Source: Flavobacterium sp.
GTDB lineage: Bacteria; Bacteroidota; Bacteroidia; Flavobacteriales; Flavobacteriaceae
Length of the DNA: 13,042 nt
NCBI GenBank assembly: GCA_004296145.1
Contig: SEBM01000187.1
Coordinates: 1-13,042 of the forward strand
Direction: 5' to 3'
Part shown: piece after piece, positions 12,900 to 13,042 of the stretch
Numbering within the stretch: position 1 is the first letter of the stretch
How the letters are laid out: the number at the start of each line of letters is the position of its first letter
Notes under the pieces: generated by a model
What the model saw: only the letters and a program-made list of their open reading frames with translations
Told to the model about the DNA's origin: nothing
Database searches by the model: none
Program-made: the position numbers and the translations under genes

Positions 12900-13042
12900 T
12901 TTTATAAACTGATTTTTTTCTGAATTCAAAGGTTAAATCAATAATTAAAAACCATTTTCTAAATTTAGACTAATTTTTAAACTTCAAAAGAAACAAAAAT
13001 CGATTTGTTTTGATTTCTGTTTAAAATAACAAACTACAACGA
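12900..13042 (-). other. upstream region of the amylase gene
   Basis: These 143 bases precede the amylase start and run off the window end. They are AT-rich and hold no coding sequence that I can support. The only promoter-like word on the minus strand is TAACCTTTG at about 12926-12934, which has three spacer bases in place of two, and its -33 element is poor. A regulator-binding site for starch control may lie here or beyond, but none was recognised. Confidence 0.4.

Noticed and set aside
12900..12929. Upstream in-frame TTG start for the amylase
   Set aside because: It adds ten polar residues before a clean lipoprotein signal that begins at the ATG at 12899.

Overview
The window looks like chromosomal DNA from a Flavobacterium-like member of the Bacteroidota. 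Supporting signs are strong AT richness, start codons that mostly lack a Shine-Dalgarno sequence, exact copies of the flavobacterial promoter pattern (TTG, a gap of about 17-23 bases, then TAnnTTTG), lipoprotein signal peptides, and several families of short structured repeats between genes. No insertion sequence, phage gene, CRISPR array, tRNA or rRNA was seen. Most of the window is housekeeping DNA. The less ordinary material lies in the intergenic elements, the first two genes, and the composition of the central operon.

Layout. (1) Positions 1-200 hold a structured intergenic repeat with a 17-bp perfect stem and competing helices. (2) Positions 202-2268 hold a promoter and a two-gene unit: a lipoprotein with a TonB C-terminal-like domain, and a small secreted protein with a Cys-rich C-terminus, 2 bases apart. 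A symmetric hairpin (2273-2319) closes it and also faces the next gene. (3) A NUDIX hydrolase (minus) and pyrE (plus) diverge with only 7 bases between their start codons. The best pyrE promoter overlaps the NUDIX start and predicts a leaderless pyrE message. (4) After pyrE come a nine-copy 7-base tandem repeat, a small SRPBCC-fold gene with a strong terminator, and a mosaic repeat that ends next to birA (minus). (5) From 5227 to 10812, seven plus-strand genes are packed head to tail: rsfS, ftsH, a LUD-domain gene, cdsA, psd, an acyl-CoA-binding protein and a lipoprotein superoxide dismutase. A strong terminator follows. (6) A 104-base palindromic repeat separates this operon from a convergent GH13 alpha-amylase-like lipoprotein (minus), whose upstream region runs to the window end.

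How the genes fit together. The central operon joins ribosome silencing (RsfS), membrane protein quality control (FtsH), two steps around phosphatidylethanolamine synthesis (CdsA makes CDP-diacylglycerol, Psd decarboxylates phosphatidylserine), an acyl-CoA carrier, and an exported Mn-type superoxide dismutase. The phosphatidylserine synthase that would link CdsA to Psd is not here. PyrE and BirA serve pyrimidine synthesis and biotin loading of acetyl-CoA carboxylase. Nothing here is clearly a new defence or mobile system. The best candidates for undescribed biology are the structured intergenic RNAs or repeats, the predicted leaderless pyrE, and the unassigned lipoprotein/secreted-protein pair.
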